A stretch of 27,723 bases of DNA from CAZQLE01 sp964593905 (GCA_964593905.1 CAZQLE010000022.1:1-27723); one strand, 5' to 3'. Numbered from the stretch's first letter, positions 7,460-15,802 are shown. Numbers and translations are program-made. The notes: generated by a model not told the origin, from the sequence alone.

Positions 7460-8797
7460 ATGGCAACGCAACCCTTTGTCTCTAAACGGGCCGCCATCTA
7501 TCAGGATGTGCCCGATGAAAAATGGAACAGTTGGCGGTGGCAGCTAACCAACCGCCTGAACACGGTGGAAGATTTTGAAAAAGTCCTTCACCTTACCGGG
7601 GCCGAACGTGAAGCGCTGGCAACCCCGGGGCTGTTTCGGGTGGATATCACCCCCTACTTTGTCTCGTTGATCGACCCGAATGATCCGCAGGACCCGATTC
7701 GCAAACAGGTGGTCCCCACCGCTGCTGAGATTGTGCCATTTGTGGGCATGATGGAAGACTCACTGGCCGAAGACCGTCATTCTCCTGTGCCGGGGCTGGT
7801 GCATCGCTACCCAGACCGGGTGTTGATGCTGGTGACCACCCAGTGCGCTTCTTACTGCCGCTATTGCACGCGCGCCCGCATTGTGGGCGACCCCAGCGCC
7901 ACCTTCTCGCGCGCCGAATTTGAGATGCAGATCGATTATCTCAAACGCACCCCCCAGGTGCGCGATGTGCTGCTTTCGGGCGGCGACCCGTTGACCCTGG
8001 CGCCCAAGCTGTTGGAAGAACTGCTGACCCGGCTGCGTGAGATCCCGCATATTGAGATCATTCGCATCGGCAGCCGTGTGCCGGTTTTTATGCCCATGCG
8101 CGTCACCGATGAGCTGTGTGAGCTGCTGGGTCGTTTTCATCCGCTGTGGTTGAACATCCATGTCAACCACCCCAACGAGATTTCAAAAGAACTGGCCGAA
8201 GCGACTGATAAATTGAGCCGGGCCGGTGTGCCGCTGGGCAACCAGTCGGTGTTGTTGGCCGGGGTAAACGACTGTGTGCACATTCAGCGCAGGCTGGTGC
8301 ATGATCTGGTGCGCATTCGTGTGCGGCCCTATTATCTTTATCAGTGTGACCTGGTGGAAGGCGCCGGACACTTTCGCACCCCGGTGGGCAAGGGCATTGA
8401 AATTATCGAAGGGCTGCGCGGGCATACCTCGGGCTATGCTGTGCCCACCTATGTGGTCGATGCGCCGGGCGGCGGCGGGAAGATTCCGGTCATGCCCAAC
8501 TACCTGATCAGCTATAATGATCATAAGGTTGTGCTGCGCAATTACGAAGGTTACATGACGGCTTACGAAGAGCCAATTCAATACCAGCCGCACGATCCCA
8601 AAACGTGCAGTTACTGTTCCAGCCGGCGCCTGGAGCCGGGGCAGGACGGCGTATCGGGTATGTTGGATGGGGATCGAATGTTTATCAAGCCCGAAGGGTT
8701 TGACGAACTGCACAACCGCGGCGGTGGCGCTCACCGCCTGCGCGAAGATGAAAACAAATGGAAGCCCCTGGGCATTGGGCCAGGGGAGGGCGATTAA
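7460..8797 (+). CDS. kamA: L-lysine 2,3-aminomutase (radical SAM, PLP-dependent)
   Basis: 445 residues. The enzyme converts L-lysine to beta-lysine using a [4Fe-4S] cluster, SAM and pyridoxal phosphate. The radical SAM motif is Cys129-x3-Cys133-x2-Cys136 in TTQCASYCRYCTRAR. LLSGGDPL follows at 171-178. The PLP lysine is Lys341 in DAPGGGGKIP. Asp297 (in QCDL) and Asp334 (in VVDAP) are 37 residues apart and match the two aspartates that bind the lysine side chain in clostridial KamA; glutamate 2,3-aminomutase has other residues there. Cys296, Cys383 and Cys386 could form the family's C-terminal zinc site. EpmB is much shorter and lacks this C-terminal part. No beta-lysine acetyltransferase (ablB) gene is adjacent; the next gene is an aldo/keto reductase 12 bp away. 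Confidence 0.9.
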   Translation: MATQPFVSKRAAIYQDVPDEKWNSWRWQLTNRLNTVEDFEKVLHLTGAEREALATPGLFRVDITPYFVSLIDPNDPQDPIRKQVVPTAAEIVPFVGMMEDSLAEDRHSPVPGLVHRYPDRVLMLVTTQCASYCRYCTRARIVGDPSATFSRAEFEMQIDYLKRTPQVRDVLLSGGDPLTLAPKLLEELLTRLREIPHIEIIRIGSRVPVFMPMRVTDELCELLGRFHPLWLNIHVNHPNEISKELAEATDKLSRAGVPLGNQSVLLAGVNDCVHIQRRLVHDLVRIRVRPYYLYQCDLVEGAGHFRTPVGKGIEIIEGLRGHTSGYAVPTYVVDAPGGGGKIPVMPNYLISYNDHKVVLRNYEGYMTAYEEPIQYQPHDPKTCSYCSSRRLEPGQDGVSGMLDGDRMFIKPEGFDELHNRGGGAHRLREDENKWKPLGIGPGEGD

Positions 8798-8809
8798 AAA
8801 GGAGCACAC

Positions 8810-9769
8810 ATGCATTACCGCCGTCTGGGTCGTTCGGGTTTAAAAATCAGTGAGATATCGCTGGGCGCATGGATCACCATGGGGGGGCAGATCGATGGAA
8901 ACGCCACCCGCGATCTGGTGCACGCCGCATATGATCAGGGGATTAACTTCTTTGATAATGCCGATATGTATGCCAATGGCAATGCCGAAGAAGTGATGGG
9001 GAAGGCGATTAAAGACCTGCCGCGTACGGCGCTGGTCATTTCAAGCAAGGTTTTCTTCCCCACCCTGCCGGGCCCAAACGGACGCGGCCTGTCGCGAAAG
9101 CACATCTTCGAATCGGCTGAGGCTTCGTTAAAACGGCTGGAGACGGATTTTATCGATATCTATTACTGTCACCGTTTTGACCCCGATACGCCGGTGGATG
9201 AAGTTGTGCAATCGATGGATATTCTCGTCCGCCAGGGCAAAATTTTGTACTGGGGAACTTCGGAATGGGAACCGCAGCAAATTGTGCAGGCGGTGGCGGC
9301 TGCCCGCGAAAACCATCTGATTGGCCCGGTGGTCGAACAACCCCAGTACAATATGTTTCATCGCCGGCGGGTGGAATTGGAACTGGCGTCGGTCACCCGT
9401 GATTTTGGGATCGGCCTGACCACATACAGCCCGTTATATTTCGGGCTGCTGTCGGGCAAATATAACGAGGGCATCCCTGAAAACAGCCGGGCTGCTCTGC
9501 CAGAGATGGGCTGGCTGCGCGATAACTTTACCGCCGAACGGTTGAATGTGGTGCGCCGGCTGACCGCGCTGGCGGCGCAAATGGAATTGACCACTGCACA
9601 ACTGGCAATTGGCTGGATCTTGCGGCGCAAAGAGATCAGCTCAGTGATTACCGGCGCAACCCGTCTGGAGCAGTTGGATGACAACCTGGCTGCGGCTGAG
9701 GCGGCTGAAAAACTGAACGACGATATTCTAGAGCAGATCGAACAAATTTTGGGCAATATGCCCGAGTAG
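8810..9769 (+). CDS. Aldo/keto reductase, Kv-beta-like
   Basis: 319 residues, an NADPH-dependent oxidoreductase of the AKR (beta/alpha)8 barrel. It opens with MHYRRLGRSGLKISEISLG, the usual start of Kv-beta-type AKRs. The catalytic tetrad is visible: Asp49 (FFDNAD), Tyr54 (MYANG), Lys80 (ISSK) and His121 (YYCHRFD). A YYCHRFDPDTPVDE segment and GTSEWEP near 150 also fit the Kv-beta and YghZ-like group. The C-terminal cofactor region shows ITGATRLEQLDDNL. The substrate cannot be told. It has its own ribosome-binding site AAGGAG and follows kamA by 12 bp, so the two are probably co-transcribed. Confidence 0.92.
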   Translation: MHYRRLGRSGLKISEISLGAWITMGGQIDGNATRDLVHAAYDQGINFFDNADMYANGNAEEVMGKAIKDLPRTALVISSKVFFPTLPGPNGRGLSRKHIFESAEASLKRLETDFIDIYYCHRFDPDTPVDEVVQSMDILVRQGKILYWGTSEWEPQQIVQAVAAARENHLIGPVVEQPQYNMFHRRRVELELASVTRDFGIGLTTYSPLYFGLLSGKYNEGIPENSRAALPEMGWLRDNFTAERLNVVRRLTALAAQMELTTAQLAIGWILRRKEISSVITGATRLEQLDDNLAAAEAAEKLNDDILEQIEQILGNMPE

Positions 9770-9840
9770 CGCAGCAGTGGGCTAGCCGTTATTTGCAGCC
9801 ACAGCGGCCCCGCACCTGGCGGGTTAAACAACATGATGAG

Positions 9841-10758
9841 GTGATTGCCATTTTAGCCGAACTTTCTTCCGTAACCCTGGGGGGGATTGCCGCGCTTAGC
9901 GCGGCATTTTTATGGTCGATCTCAGCCATTTTCTATGAACGGCTGAGTCATTCTGTCCGCCCGTTGGAGATGAACCTGATCAAAGACATACTGGCGGTGG
10001 TGCTGTTTCTGATCACTCTGGCGCTCAGCGGCGAGCTGGCCCTTCAGATTCAGCCGTTGGCGCTGGTGCTGCTGCTGCTTTCTGGCGCAGTGGGCATTGG
10101 TCTGGGTGATACGGTGTATTTTGAAGGGCTGCACCGTCTGGGCGTGCGGCGCATGCTGTTGTTGAGCGTGCTGGCGCCAGGGATGACCGCGCTGCTGGCG
10201 CTGGTTTTTCTTAATGAACAACTGCCCTGGAACGGCTGGGTTGGGATTGCGCTGACCGTGGCGGGGGTGGCCTGGGTGCTCACCGAGCGCACTTCGGCCG
10301 AAGAGAAGGTTGTGGATTTAAAATGGGGCGTTTTTTATGGCTTTCTGGCTGCGCTGGCCCAATCGGGCGGGGCGGTGCTCTCGCGGCTGGCATTTAACGA
10401 AACCAGTGTGACACCCTTGCAAAGCTCTTTGCTGCGCCTGACGGCCGGGATGGCAGTGATGGTTGTGTGGTTTATCGCTTTCCGCCGGCCGGTTGGGCAG
10501 TGGCTGGGCAAAAAAGGCTCTGGAAAGCTGGTGGTGTATGTGCTGTTGGGCGTCCTGTTGGGCTCGTATCTGGGTATCTGGCTGATGCAGGCTTCGTTTA
10601 AGCTGGCGCCGGTGGCGCTGGCGCAAACGCTGACCGCGACCAGCCCGATTTTTGGGCTGCCCATTGCCTTGATCTCTGGCGAGAAGCTCAGCCCGCGCGC
10701 TGTGTTTGGGGTTTTAATCGCAATGGGCGGGGTGGCGTTGATTTTTATGGGGGGATGA
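9841..10758 (+). CDS. EamA/DMT family transporter
   Basis: About 305 residues with ten predicted membrane helices in two repeated EamA halves (around 10-140 and 160-300). This fits the drug/metabolite transporter superfamily of inner-membrane exporters. Landmarks are LWSISAIFYERL in the first helix, a GLGDTVYFEGLHRLG stretch, and the second repeat LAQTLTATSPIFGLPIALI. The start is uncertain. The frame is open to a TTG at 9793, but no ribosome-binding site precedes it. GTG at 9841 lies inside GAGGTGAT (9838-9845), itself a near-perfect anti-16S sequence, so a start slightly downstream (ATT at 9850) is also possible. It follows the aldo/keto reductase in the same direction. Its stop is 1 bp from the end of the convergent gene. 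Confidence 0.85.
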   Translation: MIAILAELSSVTLGGIAALSAAFLWSISAIFYERLSHSVRPLEMNLIKDILAVVLFLITLALSGELALQIQPLALVLLLLSGAVGIGLGDTVYFEGLHRLGVRRMLLLSVLAPGMTALLALVFLNEQLPWNGWVGIALTVAGVAWVLTERTSAEEKVVDLKWGVFYGFLAALAQSGGAVLSRLAFNETSVTPLQSSLLRLTAGMAVMVVWFIAFRRPVGQWLGKKGSGKLVVYVLLGVLLGSYLGIWLMQASFKLAPVALAQTLTATSPIFGLPIALISGEKLSPRAVFGVLIAMGGVALIFMGG

Positions 10759-10759
10759 T

Positions 10760-11470
10760 TTACCAGTAATCGCCGGCAGAATAGCGCGCCGGTTTGGGCG
10801 GCGGGGCAGGCTGTTTTTTTTCAACCATCGGCAGGGCAAAGATCATAACCACCAGGCCGTCCACCAGAAACAACATCAGCGCCCCGGCCACCCACGAATC
10901 CATCGCCATGGGGGATAGCGCGAAGAAATCGCGTAGGATCCAGAAGAACATTTGCAACAGTATGGCCGGCAGAAAAACCAGGGCAAAATGCCAGCGGGGC
11001 AACCTTAACAGCCCGGCCAGGTAACTGGCCAGAGCACTGAAGAAGATGGCGACCACAGCATTCAAGTGATAAACCTCAATGCTGATATTCTCGGCGATGA
11101 TCATCCGATACGAAAGAACACCCAGGGCCAGTAAAGCACCGGCGAGGTGCATTCCAACAATGAAAGAGAATAAGACAGCCGCCCAGAGCGGCAGAGCAGG
11201 CTTGGCGTGTTCTAGTTCACACCATGCTTCGAACATGGTGGCCGGGGTGAGATTGTACTGGTAATAAACGAGCATCATCGCCCCAAAACTGTAAAAGACC
11301 CCGGCCAGTATGGCGCGGGTTAACAAAGTCAGATAATTAGGGTCTTGAACCGCTGAAAAAGCAACTTCGGCCAAAATCCTTACCCCAAAGAAAAGCTCTC
11401 CCAGAAAGAAAACCACACCCAGCAAGGCTGCAAAAGGACCAACCGGTGGTTTTTCGTGCTCAGATCTCAT
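10760..11470 (-). CDS. Hypothetical membrane protein, six helices
   Basis: I do not recognise the family. From the ATG at 11470 the protein has 236 residues. Hydrophobic segments occur at roughly 10-35 (FAALLGVVFFLGELFF), 43-70 (LTRAILAGVFYSFGAMML), 85-112 (LWAAVLFSFIVGMHLAGAL), 125-150, 155-180 and 190-215, followed by a short basic Pro-rich tail. Charged loops are short. There are no obvious enzymatic motifs. An in-frame ATG at 11494 is an alternative start, and the frame is open to 11542. It converges tail-to-tail with the EamA gene with one base between stop codons, and no terminator separates them. Confidence 0.6.
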   Translation of the reverse strand: MRSEHEKPPVGPFAALLGVVFFLGELFFGVRILAEVAFSAVQDPNYLTLLTRAILAGVFYSFGAMMLVYYQYNLTPATMFEAWCELEHAKPALPLWAAVLFSFIVGMHLAGALLALGVLSYRMIIAENISIEVYHLNAVVAIFFSALASYLAGLLRLPRWHFALVFLPAILLQMFFWILRDFFALSPMAMDSWVAGALMLFLVDGLVVMIFALPMVEKKQPAPPPKPARYSAGDYW

Positions 11471-11614
11471 GCTCAGTTTCCCCCAATTTCTCATCTGCCT
11501 GGTGTTTTTGTTGACTTGTTGCACAATTCGGGCCACCCGCACAGTGATCTTTGTATGATGCGAATGTCATAGAAATCAGGAAGAGCGTCATTCGAAGGGA
11601 ATGATCTTTATTAA

Positions 11615-11643
11615 TTGTCTGGGCAAGTAGGTTGGGGTAATAT
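11615..11643 (+). promoter_or_regulatory. Possible promoter of a small RNA
   Basis: TTGTCT (11615-11620) and TAATAT (11638-11643) are spaced by 17 bp. Each box matches consensus at only four positions, so this is tentative. The predicted start is near 11650. Confidence 0.35.
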
Positions 11644-11649
11644 TGATGC

Positions 11650-11755
11650 TGGAGACGGGAACATACAGGACACCTCCAAAAGCAAAATTGCTGTCTCCTC
11701 CTTTGGCGAGAGTCTCCGCCGGGCCACCTCACCGCCCCCGGCGGAGACTTGTTTT
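11650..11755 (+). ncRNA. Candidate small non-coding RNA
   Basis: About 105 nt run from a possible promoter to a terminator-like hairpin, with no ORF and no plus-strand gene downstream. GGAGAC occurs at 11651-11656 and 11743-11748, and GTCTCC at 11693-11698 and 11712-11717. The first can pair with either GTCTCC, and the last can too, so two exclusive folds are possible. The call rests on pattern alone; I recognise no RNA family. Confidence 0.3.
11712..11755 (+). terminator. Terminator-like hairpin
   Basis: A perfect 12-bp GC-rich stem (11712-11723 with 11737-11748, 13-nt loop) is followed by TTGTTTT on the plus strand. No protein gene lies upstream on that strand. Confidence 0.6.
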
Positions 11756-11810
11756 AAGGAGAGCCAGGCAACAAAGCTGTGTAAACGGTTTTTGTTTTTT
11801 TGTGTGGAAT

Positions 11811-11857
11811 ATAAACTGAGCGGGTATGCTCCCAGGGGGCATACCCGCTCAGTTTAT
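11811..11857. terminator. Strong bidirectional terminator
   Basis: A perfect 19-bp inverted repeat (arms 11811-11829 and 11839-11857, 9-nt loop) has A/T-rich outer ends, giving TTTAT runs on both strands. It sits 26 bp after the stop of the minus-strand sensor kinase, which it probably terminates. Confidence 0.85.
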
Positions 11858-11882
11858 TTATCATGCCCATCGGAATTTTGGA

Positions 11883-13802
11883 CTATCCGCCGGCCAACGG
11901 CAGCACAATGCTGACCTCGGTGCCGCTGCCAACGGTGGAATCGATCCAGATGCGGCCATTGTGATTTTCTACAATTGATTTGACAATGGCCAGCCCCAGG
12001 CCCGAGCCCTGTGAATCGGGGTGGATATTGCTGGCGCGGTAGAATTTATCGTAGATGTACGATAATTCTCCTGCCGGGATGCCGATCCCGTTATCGGTGA
12101 TGCGCAGCAGCATCTGGCTCTGGGCTGAATCGAGGCGAATGTTGATTTTTCCGCCTTTGGAAGTATATTTCACCGCGTTTTCCAGTAAATGATCGACCAT
12201 CTGGCGTACCTGCGGCGGGTTGCCCACCAGTGAGGGCAGTTCGGGGGTGGCGGTGATCGAAATTTCCAATTCTTTCTCACGAATGCGTTTGCGCATACTT
12301 TCGATCGAAAGATTCAGCAGGCTTTCCATCTGAATATTGTCTTTGCGTGTGTCGAACCCGGCCTCAATTCTGCCCAGATTCAACAGATCATCGACCAGAC
12401 GGGTGATGTTGACCACCGAAGCCATTACACGGCGGATAAACTCTTTTTGCAAATCGGTCACCGGTCCGGCGCGCTCGATCAGCTCGACATACCCCATGAT
12501 GGCGGTCAGCGGTGAGCGCAAATCGTGCGAAACGGTGTTGACAAATTCGCTTTTAATCCGGTCCAGCTTTTTTAAATAGGTGATATCGTGCAGCGTTACC
12601 ACGGCGCCTATTTCGGGGACGGTGATCGATTGGCCGTCAAAAATACGGCCATCGGGCAGCGGCACTTCACTGCGCGCGTCTGGTTCACCTTGAACCAGTG
12701 CAAGCATTTCTTGTTGTGGAAAGAATTCTTCGTAACGGTGTCCTTGCCAGGCGTTTTCTTGCAGATCAAAGGAAGTTTGGATCTGGCGGTTTGCCAGCAA
12801 CAGACGCTGGTCTTGATCGAGCACAATTACCCCGTCTTCGATGCTGCCCAGGATCGTTTCTAGCTTACGGCGCTCGATATTGGAGTTTTCGTACAGGCGG
12901 GCGTTTTCGATGGCGATGACGGCATATTCGGCCAGCGCTGAGAGGATTTTAACATCATGTTCCTGAAAGGATTGGCGCTGCAAACGGTTATCAACACCGA
13001 GAACACCGATGATCTGATTCTTTACTTTGAGCGGCACATAGATCAGGCTGTGGACCAGATAAGAGGTCTTGATTTTTTGCGGCGTTTGCTCATTAATCAA
13101 AATCGGGTCGCCAGATTGCAGCACCGAGCTGACCAGCGAATCTTGTACGGGCATGCGGAAGGTGCGCACAAAATCGTCTTGAAAATTGCGCGCGGCGCGC
13201 ATATACAACTCGCCCGAGGCGGCATCCAGCATTAACAGGCTGCCCTCTTCTGCTCCGGTCAGCCCGACTGCGGCCTCAACCACCGAAGCCAGAATGGTAT
13301 CCAGATCCAGCGTGCAGGTAATGGATTGTCCCAACCCGGCCAGGGTTTCCATTTCATCCAATTTTTTCTGCAATGAACTGGAGGCGCGGCGGGCTTCTTC
13401 CAACACCCAGACCTCGCGCCGGCGGGCGCGTTCGATGCTTTCGGTCACTGCCTTTTGCACTTCTTCAACCCGCAGCGGCAAGACCATATAATCACTGACG
13501 CCGGCGCGCATGGCGCGTTTGAGCAGCTCGGGTGTGTCTTTTTGAACCAGGAGCATAATCGGCACTGCGGGAAAATCTTGGGTGATTGCGGTGGCAAAAT
13601 TTATCCCGTCGCTGTCGATCAATGTTTCATTGGCAATGATCAGCCCGGGCAGCCGTTGGGTTAACAGTTGCTCGGCTGATCGGCGGTCGCTGCATTGCAG
13701 CACCGGAAAACCAGCCGACACCAGAACCCGTTCAAGAAGTTTCCGGGGCTGTTCTTCGGAAAGGACGATCAAAACGGCATCGCGAGGGGCAGATAGTGTC
13801 AT
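11883..13802 (-). CDS. Sensor histidine kinase with degenerate receiver, GAF and PAS domains
   Basis: 639 residues from the ATG at 13802; the frame is open further upstream, but the earlier part overlaps the preceding gene and lacks homology features. Domains: receiver-like fold at 5-120, GAF at 165-302, PAS at 315-410, HisKA at 416-482 with phosphoacceptor His426 in TVSHDLRSPLTAI, and HATPase at 525-636 with N-box LLENAVKYT, G1 ITDNGIGIP and G2 GSGLGLAIVKS. The receiver is not functional in the standard way: the phosphoacceptor Asp is Asn58 (LIIANETL), the Lys is Leu108 (DYMVLPL), and the Thr is Val86. No membrane helix is visible, so it is a cytoplasmic kinase. It lies 25 bp after the paired gene at 13828, probably in one operon. 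The signal is unknown. Confidence 0.92.
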   Translation of the reverse strand: MTLSAPRDAVLIVLSEEQPRKLLERVLVSAGFPVLQCSDRRSAEQLLTQRLPGLIIANETLIDSDGINFATAITQDFPAVPIMLLVQKDTPELLKRAMRAGVSDYMVLPLRVEEVQKAVTESIERARRREVWVLEEARRASSSLQKKLDEMETLAGLGQSITCTLDLDTILASVVEAAVGLTGAEEGSLLMLDAASGELYMRAARNFQDDFVRTFRMPVQDSLVSSVLQSGDPILINEQTPQKIKTSYLVHSLIYVPLKVKNQIIGVLGVDNRLQRQSFQEHDVKILSALAEYAVIAIENARLYENSNIERRKLETILGSIEDGVIVLDQDQRLLLANRQIQTSFDLQENAWQGHRYEEFFPQQEMLALVQGEPDARSEVPLPDGRIFDGQSITVPEIGAVVTLHDITYLKKLDRIKSEFVNTVSHDLRSPLTAIMGYVELIERAGPVTDLQKEFIRRVMASVVNITRLVDDLLNLGRIEAGFDTRKDNIQMESLLNLSIESMRKRIREKELEISITATPELPSLVGNPPQVRQMVDHLLENAVKYTSKGGKINIRLDSAQSQMLLRITDNGIGIPAGELSYIYDKFYRASNIHPDSQGSGLGLAIVKSIVENHNGRIWIDSTVGSGTEVSIVLPLAGG

Positions 13803-13827
13803 AGTGGTGTGCCTGTAGGATGAAAGT

Positions 13828-15465
13828 TCAACGAGTGAGCGGAAGCGTGATGTGGAAATGAGCGCCCTGGTTGGGCTGAGATTCTGCCCAGGTTTTTCCA
13901 CCGGCGTGAAGGACCATCTCTTGCGCCAGGCTGAGCTGAATGCCCAGCCCGCCAAATCCGCGTGCACGAGCGCGGTCGGCCTCAGTCGGGGCGTTGAAGG
14001 CCCGGTTGATCTGGCGCGGGTCCATGCCGGGGCCGGTATCGCTCACCAGAAGGTGCGCCTGGTCGCCGCTGCGTTCCAACAGCAGGGTCACCCGTCCGCC
14101 GAGGGGGGTGAATTTTATGGCATTGCTGAGCACGGCCTCAATCACCTGGGTGGCTTGCGCCGCATCCATGCGAATGGTCAGCGGCTCGGCGGTCACTTCG
14201 GCCACCAGGCTGATTGCAGAAGATTGGGCAAAATGTTGCGCACGGGCAGCGGCTGCGCGCGCGATGTCGTTTAGCCGCACGGCTGCCGGGGCGCTGCCTG
14301 ATTCAGCCGGGTGAATGGCGCCTGTCAGACGCTGCAACCGGGTCAGATTTTCGTTGAGTTTTGAAAGCTGTTTGCGTTGATCACTGCTCCAGCGGGCGGC
14401 GGGGTCTTTCACCAGGCTTTCCAGGGCTGCGCCGGCTTCGTTGGCGGGCGCTCCCAGTTCGTTTTTGAGCTGGGTGAGCAGGTTGGTGGCCGCCCGTTGA
14501 TTGAGCTGGGCATCTTCCATGCTGCGCTGCAATTGGCCGGCCCGCTCTTCTACAGCGCGAAAGAGGCGGGCATTAATCAGCGCGATGGAGGCGTAATCGG
14601 TTACTGCGCCGAGTAGATTTTGTTCGGCGTTGGAGAAGGGCGCGGCCGCTTTGCGCATTACGACCAACAGACCGATGACTTCTTTTTGCGCCTTAACCGG
14701 CATGATTAACGCCGACCCGCCCAGCGAAGCTACTTTAAAGCGCCGCAGCGGCTCGCCATGAATGGAAAGCGGTTCGCCCGACATGGCGACCAGCGAGCTG
14801 ATGCCGTCATCCCAGGGTTGGGTGGTCATTGAAACGGGCAGGTTGCGGCTGGCCGTAATGCTGAAGGTGCGCTCTGTTTCGCTGCGCAGCATAAACCAGC
14901 CCAGGTCTGCCTGGGTGACTTTTAACGCACCGTCGATAATCTTTTCAAAGAGCAATACCGGATCGGTAATTGAGGTGACGGCTTTTCCGATGGCAAAGAT
15001 GGTGGTTAACTCACGCACGCGCGACTGAAGCTCTTGATTGGTCTGCTGCAACTGGCGCGCCAGACGGTCACGTTCGCGCCGTTCGTGCACCTGTTTGAGC
15101 ACCCGCTCGACGACGTTGATCACCTCGGCTTCGCGTAACGGCGCAACCAGATAGTCGGCCGCGCCCAGGCGAAAGGCCTGAATGATATCGCTCTCTTTAC
15201 CGCTCTGCGCCAGGACAATGACGGGAATTTCGATGTTCTGCGATTGCAGGGCTACCATCATGTCTTTTGCGCTGAGACCCGGCAATGCCAGATCGACAAT
15301 CAGGATATCCGGGGCGTATTGCAGCGCCTTGGTTACGGCCGTGGCGCTGTCGGCGACCACCATCGTCTGGTAGCCGGCAGCCTGCAGCGCCTGGCGGGCG
15401 ATGATGTCACTGAGGATGGGGTCGTTTTCAACAATTAAAATACGATCGCGGACAGGATTAGCCAT
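13828..15465 (-). CDS. Receiver-GAF-HATPase protein lacking the phosphoacceptor His
   Basis: 545 residues from ATG 15465 (residue numbers here count from the upstream ATG at 15477, four codons earlier). Domains: receiver at 12-128 with phosphoacceptor Asp62 (LIVDLALPG), a helical linker at 130-155, GAF at 155-305, a DHp-like helical pair at 315-390, and HATPase at 435-547 with N-box VLSNAIKFT, G1 DTGPGMDP and G2 FGGLGIQLS. Where a kinase has HELRTP the sequence is NELGAP, so the phospho-His is Asn339. In the receiver, Lys is replaced by Ala112 and Thr by Ala90, and the acidic pair is Glu17/Asn18. It probably works with the next gene, which keeps the His but has lost the Asp. The start codon has no ribosome-binding site, and a TATGAT box ends 7 nt before it, suggesting a leaderless mRNA. 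Confidence 0.88.
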   Translation of the reverse strand: MANPVRDRILIVENDPILSDIIARQALQAAGYQTMVVADSATAVTKALQYAPDILIVDLALPGLSAKDMMVALQSQNIEIPVIVLAQSGKESDIIQAFRLGAADYLVAPLREAEVINVVERVLKQVHERRERDRLARQLQQTNQELQSRVRELTTIFAIGKAVTSITDPVLLFEKIIDGALKVTQADLGWFMLRSETERTFSITASRNLPVSMTTQPWDDGISSLVAMSGEPLSIHGEPLRRFKVASLGGSALIMPVKAQKEVIGLLVVMRKAAAPFSNAEQNLLGAVTDYASIALINARLFRAVEERAGQLQRSMEDAQLNQRAATNLLTQLKNELGAPANEAGAALESLVKDPAARWSSDQRKQLSKLNENLTRLQRLTGAIHPAESGSAPAAVRLNDIARAAAARAQHFAQSSAISLVAEVTAEPLTIRMDAAQATQVIEAVLSNAIKFTPLGGRVTLLLERSGDQAHLLVSDTGPGMDPRQINRAFNAPTEADRARARGFGGLGIQLSLAQEMVLHAGGKTWAESQPNQGAHFHITLPLTR

Positions 15466-15472
15466 GATTAAA

Positions 15473-15478
15473 ATCATA
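15473..15478 (-). promoter_or_regulatory. Possible -10 box of the two-gene sensor operon
   Basis: TATGAT on the minus strand ends 7 nt before the ATG at 15465. No good -35 is visible at 16-18 bp. If real, the transcript would start at or next to the start codon. Confidence 0.4.
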
Positions 15479-15553
15479 GCATGTTTGGGAATTTCTTTGT
15501 CTAACGTTTGCTTAACAAATTTGTCAGCAGGAGGGTAGTGAATGGGAGGTTCG

Positions 15554-15637
15554 TGTCATGCTGCGCCAACGGCGAAGCATCCCTGCGCCAATCTGCGAGA
15601 CCCCTAGCCGGCGCCGCTACGCTTCTTCAGAATGACA
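15554..15637. repeat. Interspersed palindromic repeat-like element
   Basis: The 84-bp element is bounded by TGTCATGCTG and CAGAATGACA, which are inverted copies with one mismatch. Inside are GCGAAGCATCCCTGCG and CTGCGAGACCCC segments and a CGCTACGCTTCTTCAG end. This resembles palindromic REP/MITE-like elements scattered in many bacterial genomes. Only one copy is present in this window, so the call rests on its layout. Confidence 0.5.
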
Positions 15638-15772
15638 AGTGGTCAGTCGTGTTCTTCCGTTCGTCATACAAATGACATGTTTTCGCGATTCGCGAATCTC
15701 GCAGCCCGACTTGCAATTCATGGCGCCCCCCCCCATTTACCATAAGAATTATATAAGACTTTATTCGTCTAC

Positions 15773-15802
15773 TTGACTTGTTGTACCGGCAAAGCATAAA
15801 AT
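15773..15802 (+). promoter_or_regulatory. Promoter of the J-protein gene, probably leaderless
   Basis: TTGACT (15773-15778) and TAAAAT (15797-15802) are spaced by 18 bp. Only six bases separate the -10 from the ATG at 15809, so transcription should begin at the A of the start codon. No ribosome-binding site is present. Confidence 0.7.

Larger units (their letters stand above)
11471..11882. other. Non-coding interval with possible small RNA and bidirectional terminator
   Basis: No believable protein gene is present. The interval holds a possible plus-strand promoter (11615-11643), a short transcript region with repeated GGAGAC/GTCTCC segments ending in a terminator-like hairpin (11712-11755), a T-rich stretch (11790-11801), and a very strong 19-bp hairpin (11811-11857) at the end of the sensor kinase gene. 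Confidence 0.6.

Noticed and set aside
13803..13967. Longer sensor kinase starting at 13967.
   Set aside because: The extension overlaps the preceding gene and shows no domain; ATG 13802 begins the receiver fold.
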